64,000 nucleotides of DNA from Heliocidaris erythrogramma (Eukaryota > Echinodermata > Echinoidea > Camarodonta > Echinometridae), in the NCBI GenBank assembly GCA_025617745.1, contig CM046873.1:31217101-31281100 (forward strand), given 5' to 3'. The position numbers and the translations under genes are program-made. Of the stretch, positions 45,285 through 56,579 are shown in pieces; the first letter of the stretch is position 1; each line of letters starts with the position of its first letter. Below the pieces are notes generated by a model that saw nothing but the letters and a program-made list of their open reading frames with translations, did no database searches and was not told where the DNA came from.

Positions 45285-45814
45285 TCATACTGTTAACATC
45301 CATTTTTAAACTCCAGCCAGTTCAAATGAGGGGCAAAGAATTCCCAATTAATATGATTAAACTTAAGTTTATTTGGTCAATTTAAAGTATTTTTCAGTAA
45401 CAGTCACACACCTTAACTTTTATACCCAGTCTACAAAACAAAGAATATGTGATGTAAATATTTCAAAAATACAACCAAGTTAAACCATTTTCTCAAAATT
45501 TACATGAAATATGGATTTTTACTTTAAAATAGGGGGACTATTAAACTTTAATTTTATACATGCATGTATGTGTGGGACTACTACTTTGAATTATTTAGCT
45601 GATGTTTTTTAATGCTTTATCCTCACAATTTATCATGCCATTTTGTGAAATAGAATTGGAAACTACTAATTGGTACATGATTACACAGTTTTTAGTGAAC
45701 ACAGGGCCTTCCAAGTGTGTATAGATCTATAGTCAGGTTCCTTCATGTATACTAAAAGAAGCTTTGTAAACTTTTAACAAATTACTTACAAATGGCTGTA
45801 TATCAGCCTTTAAT

Positions 45815-46095
45815 TTATCTATCCATTCCTACACAATTATTTTCATATGGATAATCAACTTGTAAATAATAATAATAAATACATACATGAATATCATGAT
45901 TTATGATGCGCCAAATCCACTCTGTAGAGTGTTCTCGGTGTAGTGTAGAATAAAGAAGGGCATAAGAGAGTAGAAATACAAAAGAATGTACAGTAATAAT
46001 CAATGAAAGCATTGAACAAGTAAGTTTTAAACTGCTTTTGAATGAATCAGGAGAATTGCAACTTCTAATAACTATAGGTAGATTATTCATTCATT
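45815..46095 (-). pseudogene. 3' remnant of a LINE reverse transcriptase
   Basis: The minus strand encodes NNLPIVIRSCNSPDSFKSSL, typical of the extreme C terminus of Jockey/CR1-type LINE ORFs. An ACTCTACAGAGTGGATTTGG phrase and a TTATTATTATT tail follow. The rest of the element is absent. Confidence 0.55.
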
Positions 46096-46279
46096 CTAAC
46101 ATGAAAATAAAAATAAGCTAAAGCCCTCCAAATCCATCCATTCATTTATTTTCTTCTTGTAGGGTGTAATACCCTATCAGCAAACCCTATCAGCAAAAAC
46201 TTAAAAAACACCACCAACAATAATTCCTAGAAAGTATACAAGATTAAGCAATACAACTAAATTTTTGTAGATTTCCATG

Positions 46280-47640
46280 AAGTTCTCTCACTATGCCAAG
46301 AGATTTCTTGCTCGTTTCGAGACTTTACCCCACCCCGTGACAACAGCCTTTCTTGACTTTTGGTCGAAAACTGAGGAAGTAGTTCGATCCGCAAGATTTT
46401 TCCCTGATTTACTGCCATAGATATGCTGTTTCCATGGCAATGCAGCTTCCGACACATCAAAAAAATATGTTGTACACATCTTCCCAGTAAGACCAATGTG
46501 TGTACCAAATTTCATGACTTTCGGTCAAAAACTGAGGAAGTAGTTCGATCCGCAAGCTGTTTTCCTTGATTTTCTGCCATAAATATGCCGTTACCATGGC
46601 AACGCAGATTCCGACTCATCCGAAAAATGTGACCCGCCGCCTCAAAACCTACAATAAGTCGCACGGACCACAACGTAGCAACAGCCCAAAATAGTAAATT
46701 TGCTTCATGGATCAGTAGATTTTCTGTTTTTGATAGAAATGGGTAGTTTCATTATCATTCTATCATTTCTCAAGTTGGTGAGTCGTAATTCGACTTAGAA
46801 ATATGTTTTGGGGGCATTTTAAAATGACTCCTTTTTTTTCACCTGTCGAGCTAATGAATGTTTGGAGAGCTTTTGTAATACTTTCATTCCATGCCAAATT
46901 ACTACTTTACCTCTAAAGGTATTAAATTGATTTTTGGAGTGAGTAATGAATAGGTCCTCCTTAAGCAGCGTGCCAAAATCCATCCTAATCTGATAATCCC
47001 TTCATACCGGTTGCTATGGCCATTTGAATACCCAGTTTTACTTGGGCGCACACAGAGAGCGAAAGTTTAGTACTCTTTTGTTCCGAACTTAAATGGCCAT
47101 TTTCTTTGAATAGGAGTTATTGATTGCTGGTTACATACTGATTCTAAATGTGATATTTAAAGGTGTTATCATTGAGTAAACTAGGCAAGTGACCATTGGA
47201 AAGCTGAGAATCTTTACTTTCAGAAAAAGTATAAAACCAAAAAAATAATTTTGGCGACTTATTGTAGGTTTTGAGGCGTCGGGTCACAAATATGTCTTGC
47301 ACATCTTCCCACCAAGACCAATGTGTGTACCAAATTTCATGACTTTCGGTCAAAAACTGAGGAAGTAGTTCGATCCGCAAGCTGTTTTCCTTGATTTTCT
47401 GCCATAAATATGCCGTTACCATGGCAACGCAGATTCCGACTCATCCGAAAAATATGTCTTGCACATCTTCCCACCAAGACCAATGTGTGTACCAAATTTC
47501 ATGACTTTCGGTCAAAAACTGAGGAAGTAGTTCGATCCGCAAGATTTGCAACGGACCGACCGACCGCCCGCCCAACCATCGACTGATTCCTATATACCCC
47601 CTTCAAACTTCGTTTGGCGGGGGTATAAAAAAACAAACAA
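46280..47640. repeat. Repeat of about 140-bp units, split by a TIR element
   Basis: A unit containing CAAATTTCATGACTTTCGGT, CGATCCGCAAG and GTTACCATGGCAACGCAG occurs about four times, at 46300-46500, 46505-46628, 47292-47455 and 47456-47555. The array ends in CGACCGACCGCCCGCCC and a hairpin of TATACCCCC with GGGGGTATA, then A-rich sequence. Confidence 0.75.
46629..47287. mobile_element. 659-bp TIR element with AAAT target duplication
   Basis: The ends GTGACCCGCCGCCTCAAAAC and GTTTTGAGGCGTCGGGTCAC are inverted for about 33 bp. AAAT lies on both sides (46625-46628 and 47288-47291). The neighbouring repeat unit supplies the empty site, reading CGAAAAATATGTC. Confidence 0.85.
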
Positions 47641-47876
47641 ACATAAAGACAAGGGACCAGAAAATTACGTTATACACTGTATCAGGAATCTTGTTATACT
47701 GGAGCTCTTTATAGCGAATTTCCACTGTAAAATTGAACAATTTATAGTAGCTGAAAGTGAACCTACTCCTTCCACTTTAAATCTGTCTGGCTTCAATGCA
47801 AAGTGATTCTTTTCCTCTCCACTCAATGAAAAAGTATTTCATAAAATAGATATTCAGATCAAGCTCGTTCTATGTA

Positions 47877-48050
47877 CAGTGGGAACTTCTTATAAAGAGC
47901 TCCGATATAACACGATTCCTGATATAAGATAATTTTGCTGGTTGCGGGTGTTTGTATTGCTTTCTTTTTCACCATGATACAAAGAGTTTCCTGATATAAC
48001 AAGGTAATTGTCATGGTTCCAAGGTCCTTGTTATAGTGGGTTTCCAAGGT
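47877..48050. mobile_element. pogo/Tigger-like MITE
   Basis: It starts CAGTGGGAACTTCTTATAA and ends TTATAGTGGGTTTCCAAGG, with GATATAACA phrases inside. A partial copy lies at about 47640-47730. Confidence 0.65.
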
Positions 48051-48926
48051 ATAGACAAACCCCATTATAGTCTCTCATCCCTCTACCATCTCATCTTGAA
48101 AGGGAAGGCCACCCCATCAAAAAGGCAGAAATAGACCAATGATGACAATCTGATAAAAAATAAGTGTTATGAACCTCTGCGATTACCCATTGAATTAGCT
48201 TTTCACTTCAGCACTGTACAAATATCATGCTATAGTGATCTAAAGAGTTGTACTGATGCTCCACTTACGGTAACCCATTGACTACTGAATTCTTTAATTC
48301 CCATTGGCTTAATACACAGACCACCTGGTTCCCGTAGCCAATGGGTTAAAGGATGTGATTATCTGAAAATGTTCACTATTTGGTAGCACCAGTCTGGGCG
48401 TTAATATTTCAGTATGGGCGAAATACTGTATTAATTGAACTCATTGTCTATTCAAGGTAAGTTGCATGGTTTAAAAAAACAACAACATAGTTTAAGTAAT
48501 CTAAACCAATGGCTCAATGGGCAAGTAATTCAATATATTTGAAGCACCAACACGCAGAGAATTCTGGACAAACTTTTGAAACATACATAAAATCTAAAAC
48601 AAAAACAACCTAATAAATATTCATTCCAAAAAGTCTTCCCTCATAAAGAAATACATACTGTAATTATGAAACATTACTTTAAGAAAAAAATGAAATCTGT
48701 AAATTCATGAGAGAAAAATACTTCATGCCACCAGATGAATGAGTTGGCAAAATCTTGTTTTTAATGTAATAAAATGATGATTTCGATTACACACTTCCTA
48801 GCAATTTCTTTTTCAAATATCTTCTTAAGAAACTGTGCCCAATTCAAAAGAGGTGGCAATGTTCATATAATACCCTATTATTCTGAGTTAAGTAGCACCA
48901 TCATAACAAGAATTGAGTCATGAAAT

Positions 48927-49987
48927 TTATATGGTATGTTTCTTAGGAATATGTACTTTGGCATGCCTCATGAGATGGTTCTTTTGTGTGAACTTATTCC
49001 CACACTCCTTACAAACATAAGGTTTCTCTCCTGTATGCGTCCGTACATGTCTTACAAGGTTATGCTGTTCTTTGAAGTCTTTCCCGCAGACCTTACAGGA
49101 GTAAGGTTTCTCTCCTGTGTGAATTCGGACATGGTTCATCATGACGTGACGCTGGGTGAACTTGCGCTGGCAGTACTCGCACGTATACGGCTTTTCCCCT
49201 GTATGGCTGCGGAGGTGCCGCACCAGGGTTGACTGCTGGCCGAATCCCCGGCCGCAGACCTCGCATGAGTGTGGCTTCTCCCCGGTATGCGTGCGGACAT
49301 GAGTGATCAGGTTCTGCTTGACGCGGAATTTGAGGTCACAATGCTGGCATGGGAACGGTCGCTCGTTGCTATGGATTTTCTTGTGAGCAGTCAATCCTTG
49401 TGAATGACGGAATGCTCTGCCGCACACCTTGCATTTGAACCGTTTACTTGGATCAGTTTCTTTCCCTGCCGATTGGATCGAAGGAATCCTTTCCTTCTCT
49501 TGAGTTGTGCTGCTGGCATCTCCCTCATTTTGGGGGAACTCTTCATCAGAATCGACTGGTGTCTGGGACAGGCCCTGTATTAACTGATAATACTTAACCA
49601 TGGGATGAATCGCTTCACTCTCCTCATGATTTGACATATCATCAAGAGTTTTCTCGGTAGAACACTGTTCCAAGAGTCCAGCATCCGAGACAGCATCTTC
49701 CACCTTCCTGCTAGAGTCTCCTATGATGTTGGCAATGCCAACCTTGGATGGTCTCACCGACTGAGAATCCCTTTGTATCTTCTGATAGTACTTAATCATC
49801 GGATGGGATGCTGCACCCTTCGACTCGCTGCCAAGATGTGTGTTAGGAGCAGACTCATCCTCATCTCTTGTTTCTAGGACGTCTTTTATCTCATAGCGTT
49901 TCATCATTGGTGTTCTTCGCTTCTGAATCAGCCCAGTGATGCTCAGGAATCCTTTCTTTGATGACCTCTCCTGACCTTGCTCTTCAC
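48927..49987 (-). CDS. Zinc-finger exon with six C2H2 fingers
   Basis: The acceptor GCTTCCCCACAG precedes GEEQGQERSSKKGFLSITGL. The six fingers begin at CKVCGRAF, CQHCDLKF, CEVCGRGF, CEYCQRKF, CKVCGKDF and CKECGNKF. All have both Cys and both His. TAA is at 48929-48927. Confidence 0.92.
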
Positions 49988-51796
49988 CTGTGGGGAAGCA
50001 GAGGGGAAGACAAATTGTTTATTTAACAGCGATATAGAGTTCTCATAAAATCAATAAATCCTTTAGTGATGATTACAAGGTTTGGTAATGGTTGTGTAAA
50101 ATTGCAGAGTACTATCTAGGTACAAACAGTAGGTGGAAGCATATCAATGAAATACTGTAAACGCTGTTATTTTTGCGCTGAGCGACCCCAAAACACATTC
50201 GCAGGTTCTTAAATTCACGCTGCATAATTGCTCCCTCGTATGTGCATGTACAGTACGAGTTCTAGAATTCACGCTTGCCGAAAATAGCGCGAAACCCGCG
50301 AAAATTAATGTACCAAGACAATTTCCACATTTACAGTAAACTGAACATACATGTACATGTACATGTAGTTTCTAAATCACACTATATTTTACCATCTTTT
50401 ACATGTACATGTACATTAAACTAATTCTGTTTCCCCTATCAAGACAGAAATACGTACACAATGGTCAACGAATGCAAGGAGAAATTTATGTTTTAAGGCT
50501 TAAATGACCCAATATCCTTTGTGATTTATCCTCTGCAAGTTAAAGTTTGAACATGATATACAAGTAGGTTTTCAGAAAATTAGGAATATTTACAGAAAAA
50601 CTGTTTGTATATTCCCCAATTATATGTGCAGAATTGCTAAGAGGGTGAATACTGTGACCTAAGACAAACAGAAAGTATTTACCTCCTGCACTACTGCTCT
50701 CTACCTCTTCATCAAACTCTGCAATGTATGAGATATGTTCAGTATCTTGATCTGCACCAGTCCTAGGTGCTGGAACATCTTTCTTGCATTGAATGTTGGT
50801 TAAATCTAAGGCTTCATCTTGCAAAGACAACTCCGATGGAACACTTGCATTTGTTCGTCCAATTTGGGGAGCATTGGTCTCATTGTTACAGTCAACTTTG
50901 CTTGATTTTGAGGTTAGAATTGGTAATGAGGTATCCTTCCGTTTTCGATTTCTGACAGAATTGTGTTCAGTCATATCTCCACGGTTACCTGATGCAGATT
51001 GGTACCTGTTCACATTATCAGACATTGACAACCAATCACACTTTTCTTCTGTCAGTTCTTCCTTTTTAAAATCAGAGGAAACCGGTGACGACTTTCTTGC
51101 TATTTGACTTTTTGCTGCTTCCTTCTTTCTTCCTATTTGACTTTTTGCTGCTTCCTTCTTTCTTCTTTTGAAGCTGGATGTGTTACAGATTCCGTACACA
51201 AAGCGTGGCACAGAAGACTTGTTAGGCAGATTAGTATAACCATCTTTCTCTGATGAATCATCCACGGACTGGTTCTCAGTCCTTCTTTTTCTTTCCAGTT
51301 CTTCACTGTTACCCATTTCCACATGAGGGGGTAATGAAAGAAAAGGGGTCTCTTTCTCCGAGCTGGCTACTTGGAGAGGGTCTACAGTCACTTCATCTTC
51401 AGAAGTCAATGTATCTCTTAATGCTACATTGTCGCTGACAATATCAACATTTTCGTTACATCTACTGTGCACATCACTCTCTTCAAACAGCTGGGAATTT
51501 TCGAAGCCATCCTGGCAAACTACACTACTCATATTCAATGACAGCTCACTGTCGATGAGGTTGGTCCCATCTTCCCCTCTTTCAGTGCTTAGACTTTTGT
51601 GTGTTTCTACTACACTTTTGTATTGTTTGCTCTTCTCTTGAGTGCCAATGTTACTTGAAGAGTGAGATACTGCCATATCTTTGCCTGTCTCAGTAACGGT
51701 TGCATTGCAGGTGAGGGGAGTATTCTGTGCTATGATATCGGTCTTAGAAGCACAGCTGGTAGACTGCCTGGCATCGCAGCTGGGCTCCATTGTCAT
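48927..51796 (-). CDS. C2H2 zinc-finger protein, two coding exons
   Basis: A likely nuclear DNA-binding regulator. Exon 50683-51796 and exon 48927-49987 join at an ordinary GT-AG intron to give 724 residues. The first 370 residues are rich in Ser, Glu and Lys and have no known fold. The second exon has two short repeats, HPMIKYYQKIQ near residue 430 and HPMVKYYQLIQ near 495. Six C2H2 fingers follow near residues 550-715, with TGEKP linkers between most of them. The protein ends soon after the last finger. The start is the first in-frame ATG after an acceptor at 51822-51824; the frame is open back to that acceptor, so an upstream coding exon cannot be excluded. No KRAB, BTB or SET domain is visible. 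The ortholog cannot be named from sequence alone. Confidence 0.88.
49988..50682. other. Intron of the zinc-finger gene
   Basis: GT-AG intron with TACATGTA tandem phrases near 50345-50415. No repeats recognised beyond these. Confidence 0.8.
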
Positions 51797-51821
51797 GGTA
51801 GGAGTTGTCACATTCCAGAAT
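50683..51821 (-). CDS. Zinc-finger gene, N-terminal exon
   Basis: The acceptor TTCTTTACAG is at the right edge, the first ATG at 51796-51794 and the donor GTAAAT after EEVESSSAG. A 33-bp tandem duplication (about 51098-51163) encodes KKEAAKSQIGR twice. The 25 bases before the ATG may be 5' UTR or coding. Confidence 0.85.
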
Positions 51822-53840
51822 CTGTAAAGAACCAAGGCAAAATGGAAGCTAACAATTACGGTCCTAGTTGCTCTTTATTCATACATGTACATGTAAGGTT
51901 ATCTGGGATGACTTATGAAACAGACGGGTATGGCTATACTTCTATGAGTGTGCATATAGTCACAAACAAATCCCTACTCCCTAAGGATCAAGTTTGTTGG
52001 CTACTCTGATTGAAACCTACAAAGATGATTAGTGAGAGATTGATTTTTAAAATCATTTTGCTGTTAATTCTGGAATGGTGCAGTTACAATTGTTAAAACT
52101 GCAAGACTGCAACTGAGAGGTTGGAACTAAACTTAAGCAGATATGGCAATTCTTAACTTGCATCCCTTTACTATGTACATTGCAAAAAAGACATCGAACA
52201 CCTCATGCCGTCTGTGACACACAAACCATATTCATCTGCAAAATATCTAAGTGACAGAAGCTGAGTAACAGTTCAAAAAGAAGAAAGAGAAGCAGAATAA
52301 GGAGGAGAAGGAGGAGGAGAAAGAGGTGGGAGAGGGAGAGGGAGAAGGAGAAGGAGGGGGAGGGGGAGGAGAACGAAGAAGAGAACGAAGAAGAGAAGGA
52401 GGACAAGAAGGAGGACAAGGAAAAGGAGGAAATATGAGAAGCAAAGAAGAAGAAACAAAAAGAGGGGGACATGTAGAAGTAGAAGACGAATAAGAAGCTG
52501 CTGTCATTGACACAGCCTCTTCTTCTTTTTTCAAATTCTCCTCAAGTTCCATCTAGAACCAAACGAGGAGGAGAACAAGGAGGAGGAGACTGCAATCTAC
52601 ATGTTATAATATAGTTTTGTGTACAATGCATTGTGATTGAGCCAGTTTCATTCACTGAGTGCTCATCTCAAGTTCTTTTTTGACTTCTTAAATTTATCAT
52701 TCATTCATCAATATTAGGCCAGCTCAGTTGGTGACATGGCAAAAAACTCCTAGCAGTGACTTTCAGAGGAATAAGTTTGTAATTACAATTTGCGCATATG
52801 TACTAGATCTATATCTATTTTGATTTTACTCCACAAACCTGGATTTTTAAAACTTTGTTTTTAAAGATAATGATCATGAAAGAACATTGTTAGTGTCGGC
52901 CTCATGTAAGGATGACATTTTCCTTCCTGGCTGCTGCCCAATTCAGTAATATTAATATTTGTATCATTTTGGTTATGTTACTATGTATTCTGTTGTTGTG
53001 AATTTTACTGAATGAAATAAACATTTTAAATCTGCATGACAAGAGGAGGCATGGATACACAAACACTGGTGAGTACTCGGAAATCTCTTACGCTATATTT
53101 TTATCTTTTTTTAAATATAATATAGAAAATAATTTGAACACAAACATTCCAAAAGTTTCCCTAGGAGGAGAACCTGTCTTTCCAGGGCACTTTTCATGAC
53201 CTGATAACCGGAATAAAACTCCTAGCTTCGTGATGTACAAGGCGTATAGCCCATTTTTTTTTTTTTTTTTACATCAGGAAGCTAGTCATGGCTACCAGGG
53301 TCGGATCCAGGATTGAGTAAAAGAGGTTTTTATTCTTTTGGTCCACTTTTGGAAAAGGTAGACCCGTATGTTTTTGGTCTCGCCAGCTTCTCGAAAAGTC
53401 GCTCAGTGGGGGGGGGGTTGGGGGGGGGGGGAGGTTATGGGATCCAGTTTACCTCCATAATTCCCTGACAAGCTAAAAAAAAAAAAAAGGTCTTCATTCT
53501 AAAGGGGGGGGGGGGGGGCACAATCGAGAAAATGGCGGATAGTCTATGGTCAAAATGCATACTTTTCTTCAAATGCCAATGCTGGCTACACACATACAAA
53601 ATCACAGGCACAGGCACAGCCACCATGGCATGGCCACAGCTGGCCATCGTTATCCACAGATTGACTTGAAAATGTTTTGTTACTGTTAGTTATTCAAAAT
53701 CGTTCGCCCCAATTTTCTCAAAGATACAACTTCAGGATTACCAGAACCAAGGTACTAGTACATTCGCATAAACCACTGAATTAATTTTTTGTTCAGCCAC
53801 TGAATATAAAGTGCGTGGCTTTAGTCTCCCCCCCCCCCCA
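51822..53840. other. Upstream region or first intron of the zinc-finger gene
   Basis: Non-coding as far as can be seen. It contains a purine-rich GGA/GAA tract at 52270-52462, G runs at 53407-53431 and 53503-53519, and a T run near 53257. A non-coding first exon could be here, but none was identified. Confidence 0.5.
52270..52462. repeat. GGA/GAA purine-rich tract
   Basis: Nearly pure purine with GGAGGAG and GAAGAAG units. The long open frames on the other strand come from this composition. Confidence 0.9.
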
Positions 53841-53951
53841 ACCCCAGGTACAACAATCCAAAGTCGACCTCGCCCATTTTATGGCTAATCGCATCACTTA
53901 ATTTCGGCAGGTAAGATAGAAATTTGTACTTATACTTCAAGAGAATTACTG

Positions 53952-54216
53952 TAAGTGTAACTATCTAGCAGGCTTTTTGATTTTACGATTTAACTATTGT
54001 TTCGATGAAAAAAATGGAATTTCCTAGCCGAGCCGATCTTTTCCCCGTACTGTCAAGTCAGCGACGGTATACGGTACATTACATACAGTGCGATCAAGTC
54101 ATTTGAATCGACGGTACAGTACAGGGAAAAGATCGGCTCGGTGAGGAAATTCCATTTTTTTTCATCGAAACAATCGTTAAAATAAATCGTAAAATCAAAG
54201 ATAGTTACAGTCACGA
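53952..54216. mobile_element. Foldback element in the left palindrome arm only
   Basis: GTAACTATCT and TTTGATTTTACGATTTA, then GTTTCGATGAAAAAAATGG and GAGCCGATCTTTTCCC, recur inverted on the other side of a short centre. The arms are about 110 bp. The right palindrome arm lacks it, so it inserted after the arms formed, or was lost from the right. Confidence 0.75.
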
Positions 54217-54387
54217 TAGTCACTCATAGGTACACGCCATTGCCCACTGTGTAGGAATGCAGCCAACACACATCCCATACCTAAACTGCATCACTGTGCA
54301 TTTTTGGCTATATTTAAGTGAAACTCATATATTGCAGTTTACTTAAATCTAAATACTTATGTTGAATAATAGATGATTAAAACTTAC

Positions 54388-54566
54388 CAGTTTGTTTTGT
54401 GACCTTTGAAGAGGGTTTCCTGAAATTTGGGGTACTTTTTGTTGATAACTCCTATCGAGACTGTCCCGTCAGCATCCAGTTTGTATTTTTCACGATTATG
54501 ATGAAGGGAGCCCTCAGCGCTCGTAGTGGTACCGGCGCGATCGGTTCGTCGATCTCCTACGAAGAC
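54388..54566 (-). CDS. Exon-like frame in the left palindrome arm
   Basis: The minus-strand acceptor CCCTTTCAG and donor GTAAGT enclose 179 nt with one open frame: VFVGDRRTDRAGTTTSAEGS, then a KYKLDADGTVSIGVINKK segment and GHKTN before a split codon. The mirror copy at 55475-55653 has the same length and splice sites with a few amino-acid changes. No known family recognised, and no neighbouring exon found. Confidence 0.4.
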
Positions 54567-54694
54567 CTGAAAGGGCCAAACTGACGACGTAAAAAAATTA
54601 AAAATATTACGTACGTACGTAATAATTACTACGTACGTACGTAATATTTTTAATTTTTTTACATCGTCAGTTTGGCCCTTCCAGGTCTTCGTAG
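54557..54694. repeat. 138-bp hairpin, left arm
   Basis: CTACGAAGACCTGAAAGGGC at the left is inverted as GGCCCTTCCAGGTCTTCGTAG-type sequence at the right. The middle is TACGTACGTACGTAAT repeated in both orientations. The exon-like frame begins inside its left end. Confidence 0.85.
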
Positions 54695-55346
54695 AATAGC
54701 TTGTGTGCGTAACATTCTGCGTACGTATCTATGGTGCGTAACCATGTAGAGCGGCCTCACTAGTGCGCAACATATTGAGAGCAGTCGTCATCCGTATGGA
54801 GGTGTGGGTAACAAGTACGAAAAACAAGGCTGTAAATGTAAGTTTTTATAACTTTCTACATTTTGTATCTTAACGAACTTAAAACGTAAAATCTAAAGAG
54901 TGATACTTAAGTATCAGTTTGCCCACAAAACCTCCATTTCAAACAAAATTACATCTGTATCCCCAATACCCAGTATACACACATGTATATGATCCTAATG
55001 GTCAATATGACCACATCAGCAAGCAATGGTCATATTGACCATTAGAATCATATACATGTGTGTATACTGGGTATTGGGGATACAGATGTAATTTTGTTTC
55101 AAATGGATGTTTTTGTGGGCAAACTAATACTTAAGTATCATTCTTTAGAGTTTAAGTTATCAGTTCGTTAAGATACAAAATGTAGAAAGTTATAAAAACT
55201 TACATTTACAGCTCTCTTTTTGGAACTTGTTACCCACACCTGCATACGGATCACGATTGCTCTCAATATGTTGCGCACTAGTGAGGCCGCTCTACATGGT
55301 TACGCACCGTTGATACGTACGCAGAATGTTACGCACACAAGCTATT

Positions 55347-55484
55347 CTACGAAGACCTGGAAGGGCCAAACTGACGACGTAAAAAAATAAAAAATATTAC
55401 GTACGTACGTAGTAATTATTACGTACGTACGTAATATTTTTTCTTTTTTTACGTCGTCAGTTTGGCCCTTTCAGGTCTTCGTAG
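55347..55484. repeat. 138-bp hairpin, right arm
   Basis: The mirror of 54557-54694, with the same TACGTACGTA core and ends. Confidence 0.85.
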
Positions 55485-55653
55485 GAGATCGACGAACCCA
55501 TCGCACCGGTACTACTACGAGCGCTGAGGGCTCCCTTCATCATAATCGTGAAAAATACAAACTGGATGCTGACGGGACAGTCTCGATAGCAGTTATCGAC
55601 AAAAAGGACCCAAAATTTCAGGAAACCCTCTTCAAAGGTCACAAAACAACCTG
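55475..55653 (+). CDS. Exon-like frame in the right palindrome arm
   Basis: The acceptor GGCCCTTTCAG and donor GTAAGT enclose 179 nt encoding VFVGDRRTHRTGTTTSAEGS, then KYKLDADGTVSIAVIDKK and FKGHKTT before a split codon. Most differences from the left copy change the amino acid, so it gives no clear sign of constraint since duplication. It may be an exon of an unidentified gene or a gene fragment caught in the palindrome. Confidence 0.42.
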
Positions 55654-55993
55654 GTAAGTTTTAATCATCTATTATTCAATATAATTCTTTGGATGTAAGT
55701 AAACTGTAATATATTATATTCAATTAAATATAGCCAAAAATGCACAGTGATGCAGTTTAGGTATGGTATGAGTATTGGCTGCGTTACTACACAGTCGGCA
55801 ATGGCGTGTACCTATCCTGCCTATGAGTGAATATGACCATTGCTTGCTGATGCGACGACAGTAGGCCTAATTCTCTTTATGTCTTTTATGACTTAGTTTA
55901 AGTACAAATTTCTATCTTACCTGCCGAAATTAAGTGATGCGATTAGCCATAAAATGGGCGAGGTCGACTTTGGATAGTTGTAACTTGTACCTG

Positions 55994-56579
55994 GACTCTG
56001 GAGCTCCCTGGAGTTACCCCCCCCCCCCCCCCCCATGATACAGTCGACAATTGACAAGTCACCAGAACCTACGTGTGGGACAATGATAAATGTCTCGGAG
56101 GAAAGTCTAACTTACAATACAAATTGTGCTCACATTTTTACCCTTCAGGAACTAAACGTACATATTCAGAACAACTGCAAGTTGATTTATAGATACAATT
56201 TAAAACATTGACCGGTCTATTTATGTTAAAGGTTAAGTCTTACCTGAAATACCATCAGAATGAAAATCGCTCAATGAAAATCTGGCGACTACAAAGTCAG
56301 CCGCTCCTTGAATCTGGCGACCACAAGTTCAGCGACCAATTAGGGTGTCGCCGAAACGTCCAACAGAAAACAGAAAAATATTTCTAAATTGAAAAGATCA
56401 TGTAATACCATTCATTTACTAAATTTGGAATCTGTAGAGGGTGAAAATTGGTCTAAAAATAGTCTTCGTTGCATCTTAAATAGCATGGGCCAAACTATTA
56501 AAATTTCAAACCAATAACTCGGAATTTATTGCTTTCATGAGAGAATTCGAATACCGTTCTTCCGGCGAAGAACATCGCT
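55994..56579. other. Spacer between palindrome and satellite
   Basis: It contains a C run at about 56019-56034 and otherwise unremarkable non-coding DNA. The repeated phrases TCTGGCGACTACAA and TCTGGCGACCACAA near 56280-56330 are a short local duplication. Confidence 0.6.

Larger units (their letters stand above)
53845..55993. repeat. 2.1-kb imperfect palindrome
   Basis: The left arm (from TCCAAAGTCGACCTCGCCC near 53857) is repeated in reverse complement in the right arm (ending GGGCGAGGTCGACTTTGG near 55974). The centre is a 13-nt loop at 55014-55026 between GGTCAATATGACC-type stems. The left arm has an extra hairpin at 53952-54216. Each arm also carries its own 138-bp hairpin (54557-54694 and 55347-55484) and an exon-like frame. 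Confidence 0.9.

Noticed and set aside
46257-46515. Minus-strand frames in the 140-bp repeat array
   Set aside because: They recur with the repeat, shift between frames and have no recognisable domain.
50540-50682. Extension of the zinc-finger N-terminal frame to 50540
   Set aside because: The frame runs past a good GTAAAT donor into the intron; splicing at 50683 joins the finger exon in frame.
52247-52552. Minus-strand frames near MELEENLKKEEEA
   Set aside because: Most of the length is translation of the GGA-rich tract, and no splice or homology support was seen.
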